The translations under genes were made by a program, and so were the position numbers. A DNA stretch of 64,000 bases from Oscillospiraceae bacterium (GTDB taxonomy: Bacteria; Bacillota; Clostridia; Oscillospirales; Oscillospiraceae). The notes under the pieces were generated by a model. The model saw only the letters and a program-made list of their open reading frames with translations, did no database searches and was not told where the DNA came from. Positions 34,950-43,059 of the stretch are shown piece after piece. Location of the stretch: positions 1 through 64,000 of the forward strand of contig JAFSCD010000010.1 of NCBI GenBank assembly GCA_017436955.1, read 5' to 3'. Position 1 is the first letter of the stretch, and each line of letters opens with the position of its first letter.

Positions 34950-35444
34950 ATGCTCTGTTTGGCAACATCGCAGGCACAGCTTTCCTTTGGCAAGCTGATG
35001 GAAGTGTATATAGAGGGCAATCTGGAAAAGGCAGAGGCGAGCAGCCTTTTGCAGGCAGAGCAGGATTTTTACAGCTACCTGCGCGATTGCTTTTTCCCCA
35101 CCGACGGTGCGGTGTACGCGCTTTGGGTCGAGGGAAATGCCTATGTCAGCGCGCTGCGGCTGGAGCCGTATAAGGACGGTCTGCTGCTGGCGGCATTGGA
35201 GACCGCGCCCGGGCATCGCCGGAAAGGCTATGCCTATCAGCTGATGCAGGCGGTTTTGGCGCGCTTTGCGCAGAAGCCGATCTATTCCCACGTCAGCAAG
35301 CAAAATGCGGCGTCTCTCGCCATTCACGAAAAATGCGGCTTCCGGAAGATTTCCGACGCGGCCGCCTACATTGATGGCTCGGTCAGCGACAGAGCCGTAA
35401 CCTTATGCTACTGGTCAGCCACGGAGAAGCGGTATGAATCGTAA
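34950..35444 (+). CDS. GNAT-family N-acetyltransferase
   Basis: This 164-residue GNAT has its acetyl-CoA motif in GHRRKGYAYQLMQAVL at about residues 90-105, followed by ASLAIHEKCGFRK typical of the fold. The substrate is unknown. The ATG at 34950 follows GGGAGGAATC; a farther upstream start is not supported. It overlaps the MATE gene by 11 bases, so the two may act together, for example modifying and exporting a small molecule; that is inference. Confidence 0.8.
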   Translation: MLCLATSQAQLSFGKLMEVYIEGNLEKAEASSLLQAEQDFYSYLRDCFFPTDGAVYALWVEGNAYVSALRLEPYKDGLLLAALETAPGHRRKGYAYQLMQAVLARFAQKPIYSHVSKQNAASLAIHEKCGFRKISDAAAYIDGSVSDRAVTLCYWSATEKRYES

Positions 35445-36777
35445 CCTGAATATGACAAAAGGACATCCGGCAGGCTTGCTGATCCGCTTTGCGCTGCCGC
35501 TGATGTTCGGCAATTTGTTCCAGCAGCTGTACACGGTGGTGGATACCGCCATCGTGGGCAACGGTGTCGGAATGGACGCACTGGCGGCGCTGGGTGCGGT
35601 GGATTGGCTCAACTGGATGTTCCTGGCCATCTGCCAGGGCTTTACCCAGGGCTTTTCCGTGCGTATGTCCCAAAAGTTTGGCGAGGGGAATGAAGATGGC
35701 TTAAAGCGCACCATCGCCGTATCTGCCCGGCTGGCAGTGTGGATCGCGGCGGTGGCGCTGATCGTGGCGCTGTCCGGATTACCGCTGTTTTTGAAGCTGC
35801 TGAGAGTGCCGGATGATCTGATGCCCTACGCAAGTAGCTACTCGGGCATTATCCTCGCCGGTATCCCGGCAATGATGTACTTCAATTACTGCGCCGGTGT
35901 TTTGCGGTCCGTCGGTGACAGCAGGACACCCCTGATCGCGATGATCGTCGCGTCGCTGACCAATATCGTTTTGGATTGTATCGCCGTATTTGCCCTGAAT
36001 TGGGGAATTGCCGGCGCAGCCGCGGCTACGGTGCTGGCACAGGTTCTGGCCGGAACGGTCTGTATGGTCAAGATGCTGCGCACACCGCAGCTGCGCTTTG
36101 GAAAACGGCATTTGGCAAGAGATACTGCGCTTGTGAAGGCGCTGATGGCGCTGGGAGCGCCGCTTGCCGCGCAGTTCGTGATTATTGCCGTGGGCGGAAT
36201 GGCGGTGCAGAGCGTCGTTAACCGCTTCGAGACCAGCTTTATCGCCGGCTTCACGGCTACCAATAAGCTGTATGGCATTTTGGAGATCGCCGCCAGCTCC
36301 TACGGCTTCGCGGTCACAACCTACACCGGGCAAAACTACGGCGCGTCGCTTTGGGAGCGCATCCGCAGGGGAACAAACTGGGCGGTGCTTTTGAGTGTAC
36401 TGACGGCGATGCTGATCGGTGCGGTGATGATTTTGTTCGGCCGCAATATTACTATGCTCTTTATCGAATCGGAGATTCGTGAGCTGGAGATTGCTGCGGG
36501 AAACGTGGCGTTCCGGTATCTGTGCTTTATGAGCCTGGCACTTCCGGTACTGTATCTGCTGCACGTTTACCGTGCGGCGCTGCAGGGTATGGGAAATGCC
36601 AATATTCCACTGTGGAGCGGTATCGTGGAGTTCGTGATCCGTGTGGGCGCTTCGGTGATCGTAGGCGTGACGCTGTGGCAGGACGGTATTTTCTGGGGCG
36701 AGATCGGCTCCTGGATCGGTGCCGCCATATTGCTGTCCATAGCCTATTACCGTATGGCAGCGAAATTGGATAAATAA
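35434..36777 (+). CDS. MATE-family efflux transporter
   Basis: This integral membrane protein of 447 residues has about 12 helices. Starting features are FALPLMFGNLFQQLYTVVDTAIVG (helix 1, with the family's FxNLxQ pattern) and GFTQGFSVRMSQKFGEG. It includes an internal repeat with VIIAVGGMAVQSVVNRF in the second half. MATE proteins exchange drugs or metabolites for Na+ or H+. The start overlaps the GNAT gene. The substrate cannot be read from sequence. A composite palindrome follows. Confidence 0.9.
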   Translation: MNRNLNMTKGHPAGLLIRFALPLMFGNLFQQLYTVVDTAIVGNGVGMDALAALGAVDWLNWMFLAICQGFTQGFSVRMSQKFGEGNEDGLKRTIAVSARLAVWIAAVALIVALSGLPLFLKLLRVPDDLMPYASSYSGIILAGIPAMMYFNYCAGVLRSVGDSRTPLIAMIVASLTNIVLDCIAVFALNWGIAGAAAATVLAQVLAGTVCMVKMLRTPQLRFGKRHLARDTALVKALMALGAPLAAQFVIIAVGGMAVQSVVNRFETSFIAGFTATNKLYGILEIAASSYGFAVTTYTGQNYGASLWERIRRGTNWAVLLSVLTAMLIGAVMILFGRNITMLFIESEIRELEIAAGNVAFRYLCFMSLALPVLYLLHVYRAALQGMGNANIPLWSGIVEFVIRVGASVIVGVTLWQDGIFWGEIGSWIGAAILLSIAYYRMAAKLDK

Positions 36778-36822
36778 ACCGTAGGGCGGGGGCTTGCTCC
36801 CGCCGCTAACAAAAGAAGCAGA

Positions 36823-36856
36823 AACCGCAGCACCCGATCTCTCGGGTGCTGCGGTT
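36823..36856. terminator. Bidirectional terminator in the cassette
   Basis: AACCGCAGCACCCGA pairs with TCGGGTGCTGCGGTT across TCTC. It can end MATE transcription on the plus strand and the small ORF on the minus strand. Confidence 0.75.
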
Positions 36857-36861
36857 GTTGT

Positions 36862-37029
36862 TTATCGTTCATCGCAATGATAAATGATCTCCTGTGCAGT
36901 TGGGTCGGTGCCGGCAGCCGGATATATGCACTGCAATATGTTATAGCCCTTGTACGTTTCCAGATGATATGCAATTTCCTGCATTTGCTTTTGAAAACGC
37001 ATACTGCCGCATAGTGTATATGTTTGCAT
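36862..37029 (-). CDS. Small protein resembling the N terminus of a nucleoside deoxyribosyltransferase-like family, perhaps a remnant
   Basis: This 55-residue ORF starts at ATG 37029 with GGGAG six bases before it. It begins MQTYTLCGSMRF, followed by an amphipathic helix and QCIY. The TLCGSMRF opening is, from memory, that of DUF4406-type nucleoside 2-deoxyribosyltransferase-like proteins of about 100-140 residues; the remainder of such a fold is absent. It ends just before a terminator, inside a repeat with inverted ends. It may be a broken gene or a small functional protein. Confidence 0.5.
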   Translation of the reverse strand: MQTYTLCGSMRFQKQMQEIAYHLETYKGYNILQCIYPAAGTDPTAQEIIYHCDER

Positions 37030-37085
37030 AATATACTCCCAAGCAGTAGGGGCGGGAGCAAGCCCCCGCCCTACAGATATTTTAG

Positions 37086-38870
37086 TTATTCCTGGTCATC
37101 CTCGGGGAAGGCGTAGCGGGAGCGGTATCTGGCGAAGCGCTCGGAGAATTTGGCGCTTTCGTGCAGCTCGCCGGCCTTCAGGGCGTTGAGGTATTCGTGG
37201 GCTTCCAGCTTGCCCTCCGCCACCTGCAGCATTTCCACAGCCACGTTGGAGCAGTGGTCGGCAGTTCGCTCAAAGGCGGTCAGCATATCCTCCAGAATGA
37301 AGCCGCTTTCCACGGTACAAAGACCGTCACGCAGCCGGCGGACGTGCCGGGACTTGATCTCACGGACCAGACCGTCGATAACCTGCTCCTGGGGCTCTAC
37401 CTTCATAGCCTTGTTCATATCACGGTGGACGAAGGCAGTGGCGGTGCGGCGGATAACGGCGTTGACAGCCTCCTGCAGCACCTGCAGCTCCTGCTGCGCC
37501 TGATGGGAGAAGGTGATGCCTTTGTCGTGGATCTCCTTGGCGGCCTTGGCGATGGCAACAGCGTGGTCGGCAATTCGCTCCAGATCGCTGATGGAGTACA
37601 GCAGGGTATTGAGAGTGCGGTTGTCGGTAACGGACAGCCGCTTGCCGGAGAATTTCACCATATAAGTGCCCAGAGCGTCCTCATACCGGTCGGTCTCGTC
37701 CTCCAGCGCGATAACGTTGTCATAGACCCTTGCGTCAAAATTGAACAGCAGAGTAGTGGCGCACTGGAAGGCTTCCTCGGAGATCTGCGCCATCTGTCCG
37801 GCAACCTCGTAGGCACGCTGGATCGCCACGGTGGGGGTGACCATCAGACGCTCGTCCAGCAGCTCGGTCTTTTCCGGCTCTGCGGCGTCCGCTTCCGGAA
37901 CGACCAGATACGCCAGCTTCACCAGCAGACCGTTCATCGGCAGCAGCACTGCGGTGGACAGCAGATTGAAGGCGGTGTGGATAATGGAAATATCCCAGGG
38001 TGCCACCGGCGTATGGATGAAGCTCCAGGGCGCGAAGATGCCGATGCCGTAAAAGACGAGGGAGAAGATCACAACGCCCATAATGTTAAACAGCAGATGC
38101 ACCACGGCGGTACGGCGTGCGTTGCGGTTGGCACCGATGGCGCCCATCAGCGCGGTGATGCAGGTGCCGATATTCTGACCCAGAATGATGGGAATGGCAG
38201 CGCCGAAGCTGACCGCGCCGGTAATGCTTAAGCCCTGCAAAATACCGATGGATGCGGAGGAGGATTGCAGGATCGCCGTCAAGACCGCGCCGAAGAGGAT
38301 ACCAAGCAAAGGATTGGAGAAGGAGACCATCAGCTGGGCAAACCAGGCTTCATCTTCCAGAAATGCCATGGAATCGCCCATAATGTCCATACCGGTCATT
38401 AAGGACATAAAGCCCAGCATGATCATGCCGATGTTCTTCTTGCTTTCGCTTTTTGTGAACATAAACAGCACGATGCCGATCACGCCGATGACAGGTGCCA
38501 GGGTGGTGGGCTTGAAGATCTGGATCAGGAGGCTTTCGCCTTCCAGGCCGCTTAAGGAAAGGATCCAGGCGGTGACGGTGGTACCTACGTTGGCACCCAT
38601 GATCACGCCTACAGCCTGCTTCAGCGTCATAATGCCGGAGTTTACGAAGCCCACGACCATCACGGTGGTGGCCGATGAGGACTGGATCACAGCCGTAACA
38701 GCCAGACCCAAAAGAAAACCCTTGGGGATGCTGGAGCTCATTTTGGCCAGGATGTTCTGCAGCTTGCTGCCTGCCTGCCGCTCCAGAGAGCGACCCATAA
38801 CATCCATACCAAACAGAAACAGCGCCAGACCGCCCAGCAGGGTGATGATCTTCAGAATATAAGTTGCCAT
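37086..38870 (-). CDS. Na/Pi-cotransporter II-like protein with PhoU domain
   Basis: This 594-residue protein has an N-terminal membrane region with two QSSSA motifs (IQSSSATTVMVVGFVN and LQSSSASIGILQG), the inverted-repeat signature of NptA-type sodium/phosphate cotransporters. A C-terminal cytoplasmic PhoU-like helical domain follows (about 340-570; IALEDETDRYEDALGTYM, FERTADHCSNVAVEM). It probably moves phosphate outward or senses it. The ATG at 38870 has AAGGAG nine bases upstream; the TTG six bases earlier sits too close. The promoter was not clearly identified. Confidence 0.9.
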   Translation of the reverse strand: MATYILKIITLLGGLALFLFGMDVMGRSLERQAGSKLQNILAKMSSSIPKGFLLGLAVTAVIQSSSATTVMVVGFVNSGIMTLKQAVGVIMGANVGTTVTAWILSLSGLEGESLLIQIFKPTTLAPVIGVIGIVLFMFTKSESKKNIGMIMLGFMSLMTGMDIMGDSMAFLEDEAWFAQLMVSFSNPLLGILFGAVLTAILQSSSASIGILQGLSITGAVSFGAAIPIILGQNIGTCITALMGAIGANRNARRTAVVHLLFNIMGVVIFSLVFYGIGIFAPWSFIHTPVAPWDISIIHTAFNLLSTAVLLPMNGLLVKLAYLVVPEADAAEPEKTELLDERLMVTPTVAIQRAYEVAGQMAQISEEAFQCATTLLFNFDARVYDNVIALEDETDRYEDALGTYMVKFSGKRLSVTDNRTLNTLLYSISDLERIADHAVAIAKAAKEIHDKGITFSHQAQQELQVLQEAVNAVIRRTATAFVHRDMNKAMKVEPQEQVIDGLVREIKSRHVRRLRDGLCTVESGFILEDMLTAFERTADHCSNVAVEMLQVAEGKLEAHEYLNALKAGELHESAKFSERFARYRSRYAFPEDDQE

Positions 38871-39040
38871 ACGCAATTTCTCCTTATGTACGAAATGGTT
38901 GCTTATATGTGTAATATAATTGTATTATTTCTCAACCCCAAAGTCAAGAAAAAGCACGCAGACAAATCCTGCGAAAATGCTTCCCAAAGGGTGGCTTTTG
39001 TGATAAAATATGGGTAAGAAAGACAGCAGGAGGAAGCACA

Positions 39041-40219
39041 ATGCAATATCGCAGCGATAAATACGGAAATCCGCTTTCCATTTTGGGCTTTGGCTGTATG
39101 CGTTTTCAGCAAAAATTAGGCAAGATCGACTTTGCCGAGGCGGAACGGGAGATCATGGAGGCCTACCGCAGCGGCGTGAATTACTTTGACACCGCGTATA
39201 TTTACCCCGGCAGCGAAGCGCTGATCGGCGAAATATTTGAGAAAAACGGCATCCGTCAGCAGGTGAAGATCGCCACAAAGCTGCCCCATTACCTGATCAA
39301 AAGCGCGGCGGCGATGGATAAGCTGTTTGCCGAGGAGCTCAGGCGCCTGCGCACGGACTATGTGGACTACTATCTAATGCACATGCTCAACGATGTGGAT
39401 ACCTGGCAACGCCTGCGTGAACTGGGTATCGAGGATTGGCTGAAGGAAAAGAAAGAAAGCGGTGCCATCCGGCAGGTGGGCTTTTCCTACCACGGTAATA
39501 CCGAGGCGTTCTGCAAGCTGGTGGATGCCTACGATTGGGATTTCTGCCAGATCCAGTACAATTATCTGGATGAACATTCCCAGGCAGGCCGCAAGGGGCT
39601 GCAGTATGCCCACGCCAAGGGTCTGCCGGTGATCATTATGGAGCCGCTGCGCGGCGGCAAGCTGGTAAATCTTTTGCCGGAGGAGGCAAAGCGGATCATC
39701 GCTGATTTTACACCAAAGCGCAGCCCGGCTGATTGGGCATTTCGCTGGCTGTGGGATCAGCCGGAGGTGACCGTGGTGCTGTCCGGAATGAATACGGTGG
39801 AAATGGTTCGGGAGAATGTGCAGACCGCATCCGCTGTGGCGGTGGGAGAAATGGATGAAGCCCAGCAACAGATGCTCAGGCAGGTGGTAAGCGCCATCAA
39901 TGCCAAAATGAAGGTGGGCTGCACCGGCTGCGGCTACTGTATGCCCTGCCCGCGAGGTGTGGATATCCCCGGCACCTTTGCGGCGCTGAACCGGTATCAT
40001 ACGGAGAGTAAATTTGCCGGTCTGAAGGAGTATGTGATGTGTACCACCCTTCGCACCAATTCAGCCACCGCCTCCAACTGTATCGGCTGCGGCAAATGTG
40101 AAAAGCATTGTCCCCAGGGCATCGAGATCCGTAAAATGCTGAAGGTTGCCCAGAAGGATCTGGAAAATACGGTCTATCACGTCGGCAGCCGTGTGATGAA
40201 GTGGTTTACCCACTTTTAA
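39041..40219 (+). CDS. Aldo/keto reductase with C-terminal ferredoxin-type domain
   Basis: This 392-residue protein has an N-terminal AKR TIM barrel with YFDTAYIYPGSE (Asp/Tyr), KIATKLP (Lys) and YLMHML (His), the catalytic tetrad. A C-terminal extension carries 4Fe-4S-type Cys clusters CTGCGYCMPCPRG and CIGCGKCEKHCPQG. This architecture is common in anaerobic Clostridia; the Fe-S part may shuttle electrons. The start follows AGGAGGAAGC. Its stop overlaps the stop of the convergent bile salt hydrolase-like gene. Confidence 0.92.
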   Translation: MQYRSDKYGNPLSILGFGCMRFQQKLGKIDFAEAEREIMEAYRSGVNYFDTAYIYPGSEALIGEIFEKNGIRQQVKIATKLPHYLIKSAAAMDKLFAEELRRLRTDYVDYYLMHMLNDVDTWQRLRELGIEDWLKEKKESGAIRQVGFSYHGNTEAFCKLVDAYDWDFCQIQYNYLDEHSQAGRKGLQYAHAKGLPVIIMEPLRGGKLVNLLPEEAKRIIADFTPKRSPADWAFRWLWDQPEVTVVLSGMNTVEMVRENVQTASAVAVGEMDEAQQQMLRQVVSAINAKMKVGCTGCGYCMPCPRGVDIPGTFAALNRYHTESKFAGLKEYVMCTTLRTNSATASNCIGCGKCEKHCPQGIEIRKMLKVAQKDLENTVYHVGSRVMKWFTHF

Positions 40220-41193
40220 CCGTTTTGCAAATGAATCTCCTGGGTCAGGCGCAGGGGATACAGCGCGAGCCGGTCACCGTTTTGGTTTTCCCGGCGCAGA
40301 TCGACGGCATTGATTTGCCGGTTGCCGTAGCTGACATAGTAGTAGATCCCGCGGCTGGCGTTGCAGCAGGAAGCGTAGATGGTGATCTCGTATTCGCCGC
40401 TTCCAAGCCGGCAGCAGCCCCGGGTCTGGGAAACGGTATCCAGAATGTGAAAGAACTGGCTGACGCTGCTTTCCTCCGAGCTGTCGCAGACGGAATTCAG
40501 CCTGGTAAATGCCGCCCGGACGAACCGGGATTGGGAACTCAAGTCCCCGGGCAGACCGATCGCGCCCATACCACGGCTGCAGGGCTGCAGAGCAAGACCC
40601 GGGCAAAATCGGTTTTCCGGCTCGCCGGGACTCAGGTGCATATAATTGCCAAGCTGCAGCAACTGCTGGGGAAAAGGTGGGTTGTTGGTAAGCACCCCCA
40701 CGGGATTGGCATGAATGTGCAGTCCCTCGGCGGTCGCCTCTACGGTGATGGCTTCGTCCTTGTCCGCGATCAGCCAGTGCAGTTGAGAAGGCGGAAGCTG
40801 GGGGCTGAAGGCATCGTCGGTGAGATTGAGCTGATTCAGCAGCTGCTTTGTCTCCCTTACCGTGGCGCATTGTGCCAGGATCCAGGGAAGAAGCTCGAAA
40901 GAGGCAATATTGTCCTTACCCTCGGTGTATTTTTGGTATTTGGCGTTGCCAACGAAATTCAAAGCTGCCATGGCAAGTCCCTTTTCGTTGACGGCGTCGT
41001 AGTATAGCGGATAGTCCTGCGCCACGTGGGCCATACCGATGATGGCGTAGTGCTGCGCAAGCGCAGCTTCGTGGCGGAAGGGCAGAGGAAAATTCCGGGG
41101 CGTAACGGTGACCTGCTCCCCGTAGGAAAGCTCGTAATCCAGCGTCCTGCCAAAATAAAAATCTCCGGTATTGAGGGTGATCGCGGTACACAT
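40216..41193 (-). CDS. Choloylglycine hydrolase family (bile salt hydrolase-like) enzyme
   Basis: This 325-residue N-terminal nucleophile hydrolase would expose Cys2 after Met removal. The family residues are present: Cys2, Arg16 and Asp19 (GRTLDYE), Asn79 (ALNFVGN), Asn171 (VLTNNPPF), and Arg223 (SRFVRAAF). They correspond to C2, R18, D21, N82, N175 and R228 of C. perfringens BSH. BSH cleaves glycine or taurine from bile salts; penicillin V acylases are close relatives. The ATG at 41193 (MCTAI) is chosen because it gives Cys2 and has GGAG eight bases before it; an upstream ATG would not. It fits a gut habitat. Confidence 0.88.
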   Translation of the reverse strand: MCTAITLNTGDFYFGRTLDYELSYGEQVTVTPRNFPLPFRHEAALAQHYAIIGMAHVAQDYPLYYDAVNEKGLAMAALNFVGNAKYQKYTEGKDNIASFELLPWILAQCATVRETKQLLNQLNLTDDAFSPQLPPSQLHWLIADKDEAITVEATAEGLHIHANPVGVLTNNPPFPQQLLQLGNYMHLSPGEPENRFCPGLALQPCSRGMGAIGLPGDLSSQSRFVRAAFTRLNSVCDSSEESSVSQFFHILDTVSQTRGCCRLGSGEYEITIYASCCNASRGIYYYVSYGNRQINAVDLRRENQNGDRLALYPLRLTQEIHLQNG

Positions 41194-41262
41194 AGCCATC
41201 GCTCCAATCAAAGCAGTTTTCCCTTATTTTGGCGCAAACGGGCGATATTATTCTGCCAATAA

Positions 41263-41297
41263 AAAAGCGGCGCGGGAGGGTGTCCTGCGCCGCTTTT
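41263..41297. terminator. Orphan terminator-like hairpin between divergent genes
   Basis: AAAAGCGGCGC pairs with GCGCCGCTTTT around GGGAGGGTGTCCT. It lies upstream of the bile salt hydrolase gene (-) and of the peptide-modification cluster promoter (+), so it does not end either coding transcript. Confidence 0.6.
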
Positions 41298-41313
41298 GCA
41301 GCCAATAATCCAC

Positions 41314-41342
41314 TTGACGAAACCACCCTTTGGAGATATACT
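41314..41342 (+). promoter_or_regulatory. Promoter of the kinase-PqqD-peptidase-ABC cluster
   Basis: TTGACG (41314-41319), 17 bases and TATACT (41337-41342). The 87-base leader contains only a 7-codon ORF (MSRGQNG, 41364-41387) with no clear ribosome site. Confidence 0.75.
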
Positions 41343-41429
41343 TATATTTGTATAAGTGTAAGTATGTCCCGCGGTCAAAACGGGTGAAAAAGCGTTGCTT
41401 TTACGGCAGAAAGGGAAGGTGAGGGGTAT

Positions 41430-42143
41430 ATGACCAACAAATATCAATTTGCCGGAATTTGCGTGGAAATCCATCATATATACCCCTATTTTGCCAATCA
41501 GGCACAGAAATATCTGTCGGAGAAAGCAGCGGAATTTTCCGTGACGGTGACCCAGGCGGATATCGACCGGGAGAAAGCTGCAGGCGAGGTCGCCACCGCA
41601 GACGATGGATACGTGGAAAGCCTGGTGATCTACCGAATGCTTTGCGAGAAGCTGCTTGAAAGAAACGTGCTTCTGTTTCACAGCGCTGCCATTTCCATGG
41701 AGGGAAAGGCGTATCTGTTTACAGCGCCCTCCGGCACCGGCAAAAGCACCCATATCCGGCTGTGGAGAAAGCGGTTCGGCAAGGCTGTTGGCATTATCAA
41801 CGGCGATAAGCCGCTGATCTCCGTATCGCCGCAGGAGATCCGTGCCTGGGGTACCCCCTGGGACGGTAAGGAGCATTGGAGCGCCAATACCAGCGCACCG
41901 ATCGCGGCCATCTGCCAGCTTGGCAGGGGAGAAGAAAACGAGATCCATCCGCTTAGCCCGGAGGATGCGCTGCCCATTCTCTTTGCGCAGACCTACCGCC
42001 CCGCTACGGAAGAAGGCATGCGTAAGACCGTGCAGCTGCTGGCGGAAATTGCCCGGCGTGTGCCGGTCTGGCAGCTGAAATGCAATATGTCCACGCAGGC
42101 GGCAGAGGTATCCTGCGCCGCTATGAGAGGAGAAAGTATATGA
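41430..42143 (+). CDS. HPr-kinase-like P-loop kinase
   Basis: This 237-residue protein has Walker A APSGTGKST at 99-107, preceded by LLFHSAAISMEGKAYLF, which resembles HPrK and the stand-alone HPrK-like kinases of peptide clusters (such as PadeK of paeninodin, which phosphorylates a Ser of a lasso peptide). A later DKPLI...WGTPWDGK segment fits the PEPCK-like fold. It starts the cluster after AGGGG and overlaps the PqqD gene by ATGA. Phosphorylation of a peptide or protein serine is inferred from the family and neighbours. Confidence 0.8.
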   Translation: MTNKYQFAGICVEIHHIYPYFANQAQKYLSEKAAEFSVTVTQADIDREKAAGEVATADDGYVESLVIYRMLCEKLLERNVLLFHSAAISMEGKAYLFTAPSGTGKSTHIRLWRKRFGKAVGIINGDKPLISVSPQEIRAWGTPWDGKEHWSANTSAPIAAICQLGRGEENEIHPLSPEDALPILFAQTYRPATEEGMRKTVQLLAEIARRVPVWQLKCNMSTQAAEVSCAAMRGESI

Positions 42144-42406
42144 AACTGAAAGACGGTGTCATTTTCACCCAGGTGGCGGACGAGACCATTGTCGTTACCG
42201 TTGGTGAGGCAGCCCAGGCATATAAGGGAATGATCAGGCTCAACGCCACCGGCGCCTTTATTGCCCGGCGGATGCTGCGCGAAACTACCAGAGAAGAGCT
42301 GGTAGATGCGCTGCTGCAGGAATATGCGGTGGATGAAGAAACGGCAGGAAATGCCGTGGACGCCATCACCGAAAAGTTTGCAAGCGTGGGGCTGATCGAG
42401 AAATGA
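42140..42406 (+). CDS. PqqD-like (RiPP recognition element) protein
   Basis: This 88-residue single-domain PqqD-like protein (MKLKDGVIFTQVADETIVV, LNATGAFIARRML, then AVDAITEKFASVGLIEK) has a winged-helix fold that binds leader peptides in RiPP biosynthesis and delivers them to enzymes. The ATG at 42140 is coupled to the kinase stop. It sits between the kinase and the peptidase, each overlapping by 4 bases. The family name is recalled from pattern. Confidence 0.82.
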   Translation: MKLKDGVIFTQVADETIVVTVGEAAQAYKGMIRLNATGAFIARRMLRETTREELVDALLQEYAVDEETAGNAVDAITEKFASVGLIEK

Positions 42407-43059
42407 GCGAAGGATTGGATATCCGCCAGGCGCTGCAGACCTACGGGAAAATCGTGCAGCCCATCAGCGGCATCAGTATGCTCCCTATGCTGGAGGAGAA
42501 AAAGGATGCCGTGGAGCTGATGGCGGTCGCACAGCCTCTCAAGCAGTACGATGTGGTGCTGTTCCGGCGCAAAAACGGTCAGCTGGTGCTGCACCGGATC
42601 ATTGCGGTGAAGAAGGACCACTATCTGATCTGCGGCGATAACAGTATGGCGGTGGAAAAGGTGCTGCCGGAGGATATTCTGGCTGTGGCATCCGGCTTTT
42701 TTAAGGACGGAAAGTACGTCTCCTGCCGGGATGAAGCGTATCTTGCCTATGTTGTGGATCGGTGGAAGGATTTTTCCGCCCGGAAGCTGATCGGCAAAAC
42801 ACCCGGGGAGGAAACCTCCGAAGCAGTGGAAATGCGTACCCGTAAGGCGATCAAAAAGCAGGGCGCAGGCAAATACTTCTTGAGCAGAGTATTTATCCCG
42901 TACCACCAGATGTGTATGTATTACCCCTGCCTGCGCAAGCTGCCGGTTTTGCTGCCGGTTTTTTGGGCAGTGCGGTTGGTAAGCGCGGTATTTAACACAA
43001 AAAAGCGCCGGAAGCTGAAAGGTGAGCTGACGGCAATTACGAAAAAGAAGAACGGATGA
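42403..43059 (+). CDS. S26-type peptidase of the Ser-His (SipW/ER-like) class
   Basis: This 218-residue protein has catalytic Ser25 in GISMLPML (the SMxP motif of signal peptidases). The general base is His64 in LVLHRI, rather than the bacterial Lys, and GDNS follows. This matches the SipW/ER-type class. A C-terminal hydrophobic region (CLRKLPVLLPVFWAVRLVSAVF, about 175-200) may anchor it in the membrane. It overlaps its neighbours by 4 bases. In this context it probably removes a leader from the exported or modified peptide; that is inference. Confidence 0.75.
   Translation: MSEGLDIRQALQTYGKIVQPISGISMLPMLEEKKDAVELMAVAQPLKQYDVVLFRRKNGQLVLHRIIAVKKDHYLICGDNSMAVEKVLPEDILAVASGFFKDGKYVSCRDEAYLAYVVDRWKDFSARKLIGKTPGEETSEAVEMRTRKAIKKQGAGKYFLSRVFIPYHQMCMYYPCLRKLPVLLPVFWAVRLVSAVFNTKKRRKLKGELTAITKKKNG

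Larger units (their letters stand above)
36781..37074. repeat. Palindromic cassette with 24-bp perfect inverted ends
   Basis: GTAGGGCGGGGGCTTGCTCC plus CGCC (36781-36804) is the exact reverse complement of 37051-37074. Inside are a terminator hairpin (36823-36856) and a 55-codon ORF on the minus strand. The arms are themselves hairpins around AAGC/GCTT. It resembles a MITE or a repeated intergenic element carrying a passenger, and shares the inner hairpin with 25266-25366. Confidence 0.8.

Noticed and set aside
41364..41387. Seven-codon leader or precursor peptide (MSRGQNG)
   Set aside because: Too short for a RiPP precursor and without a ribosome site.
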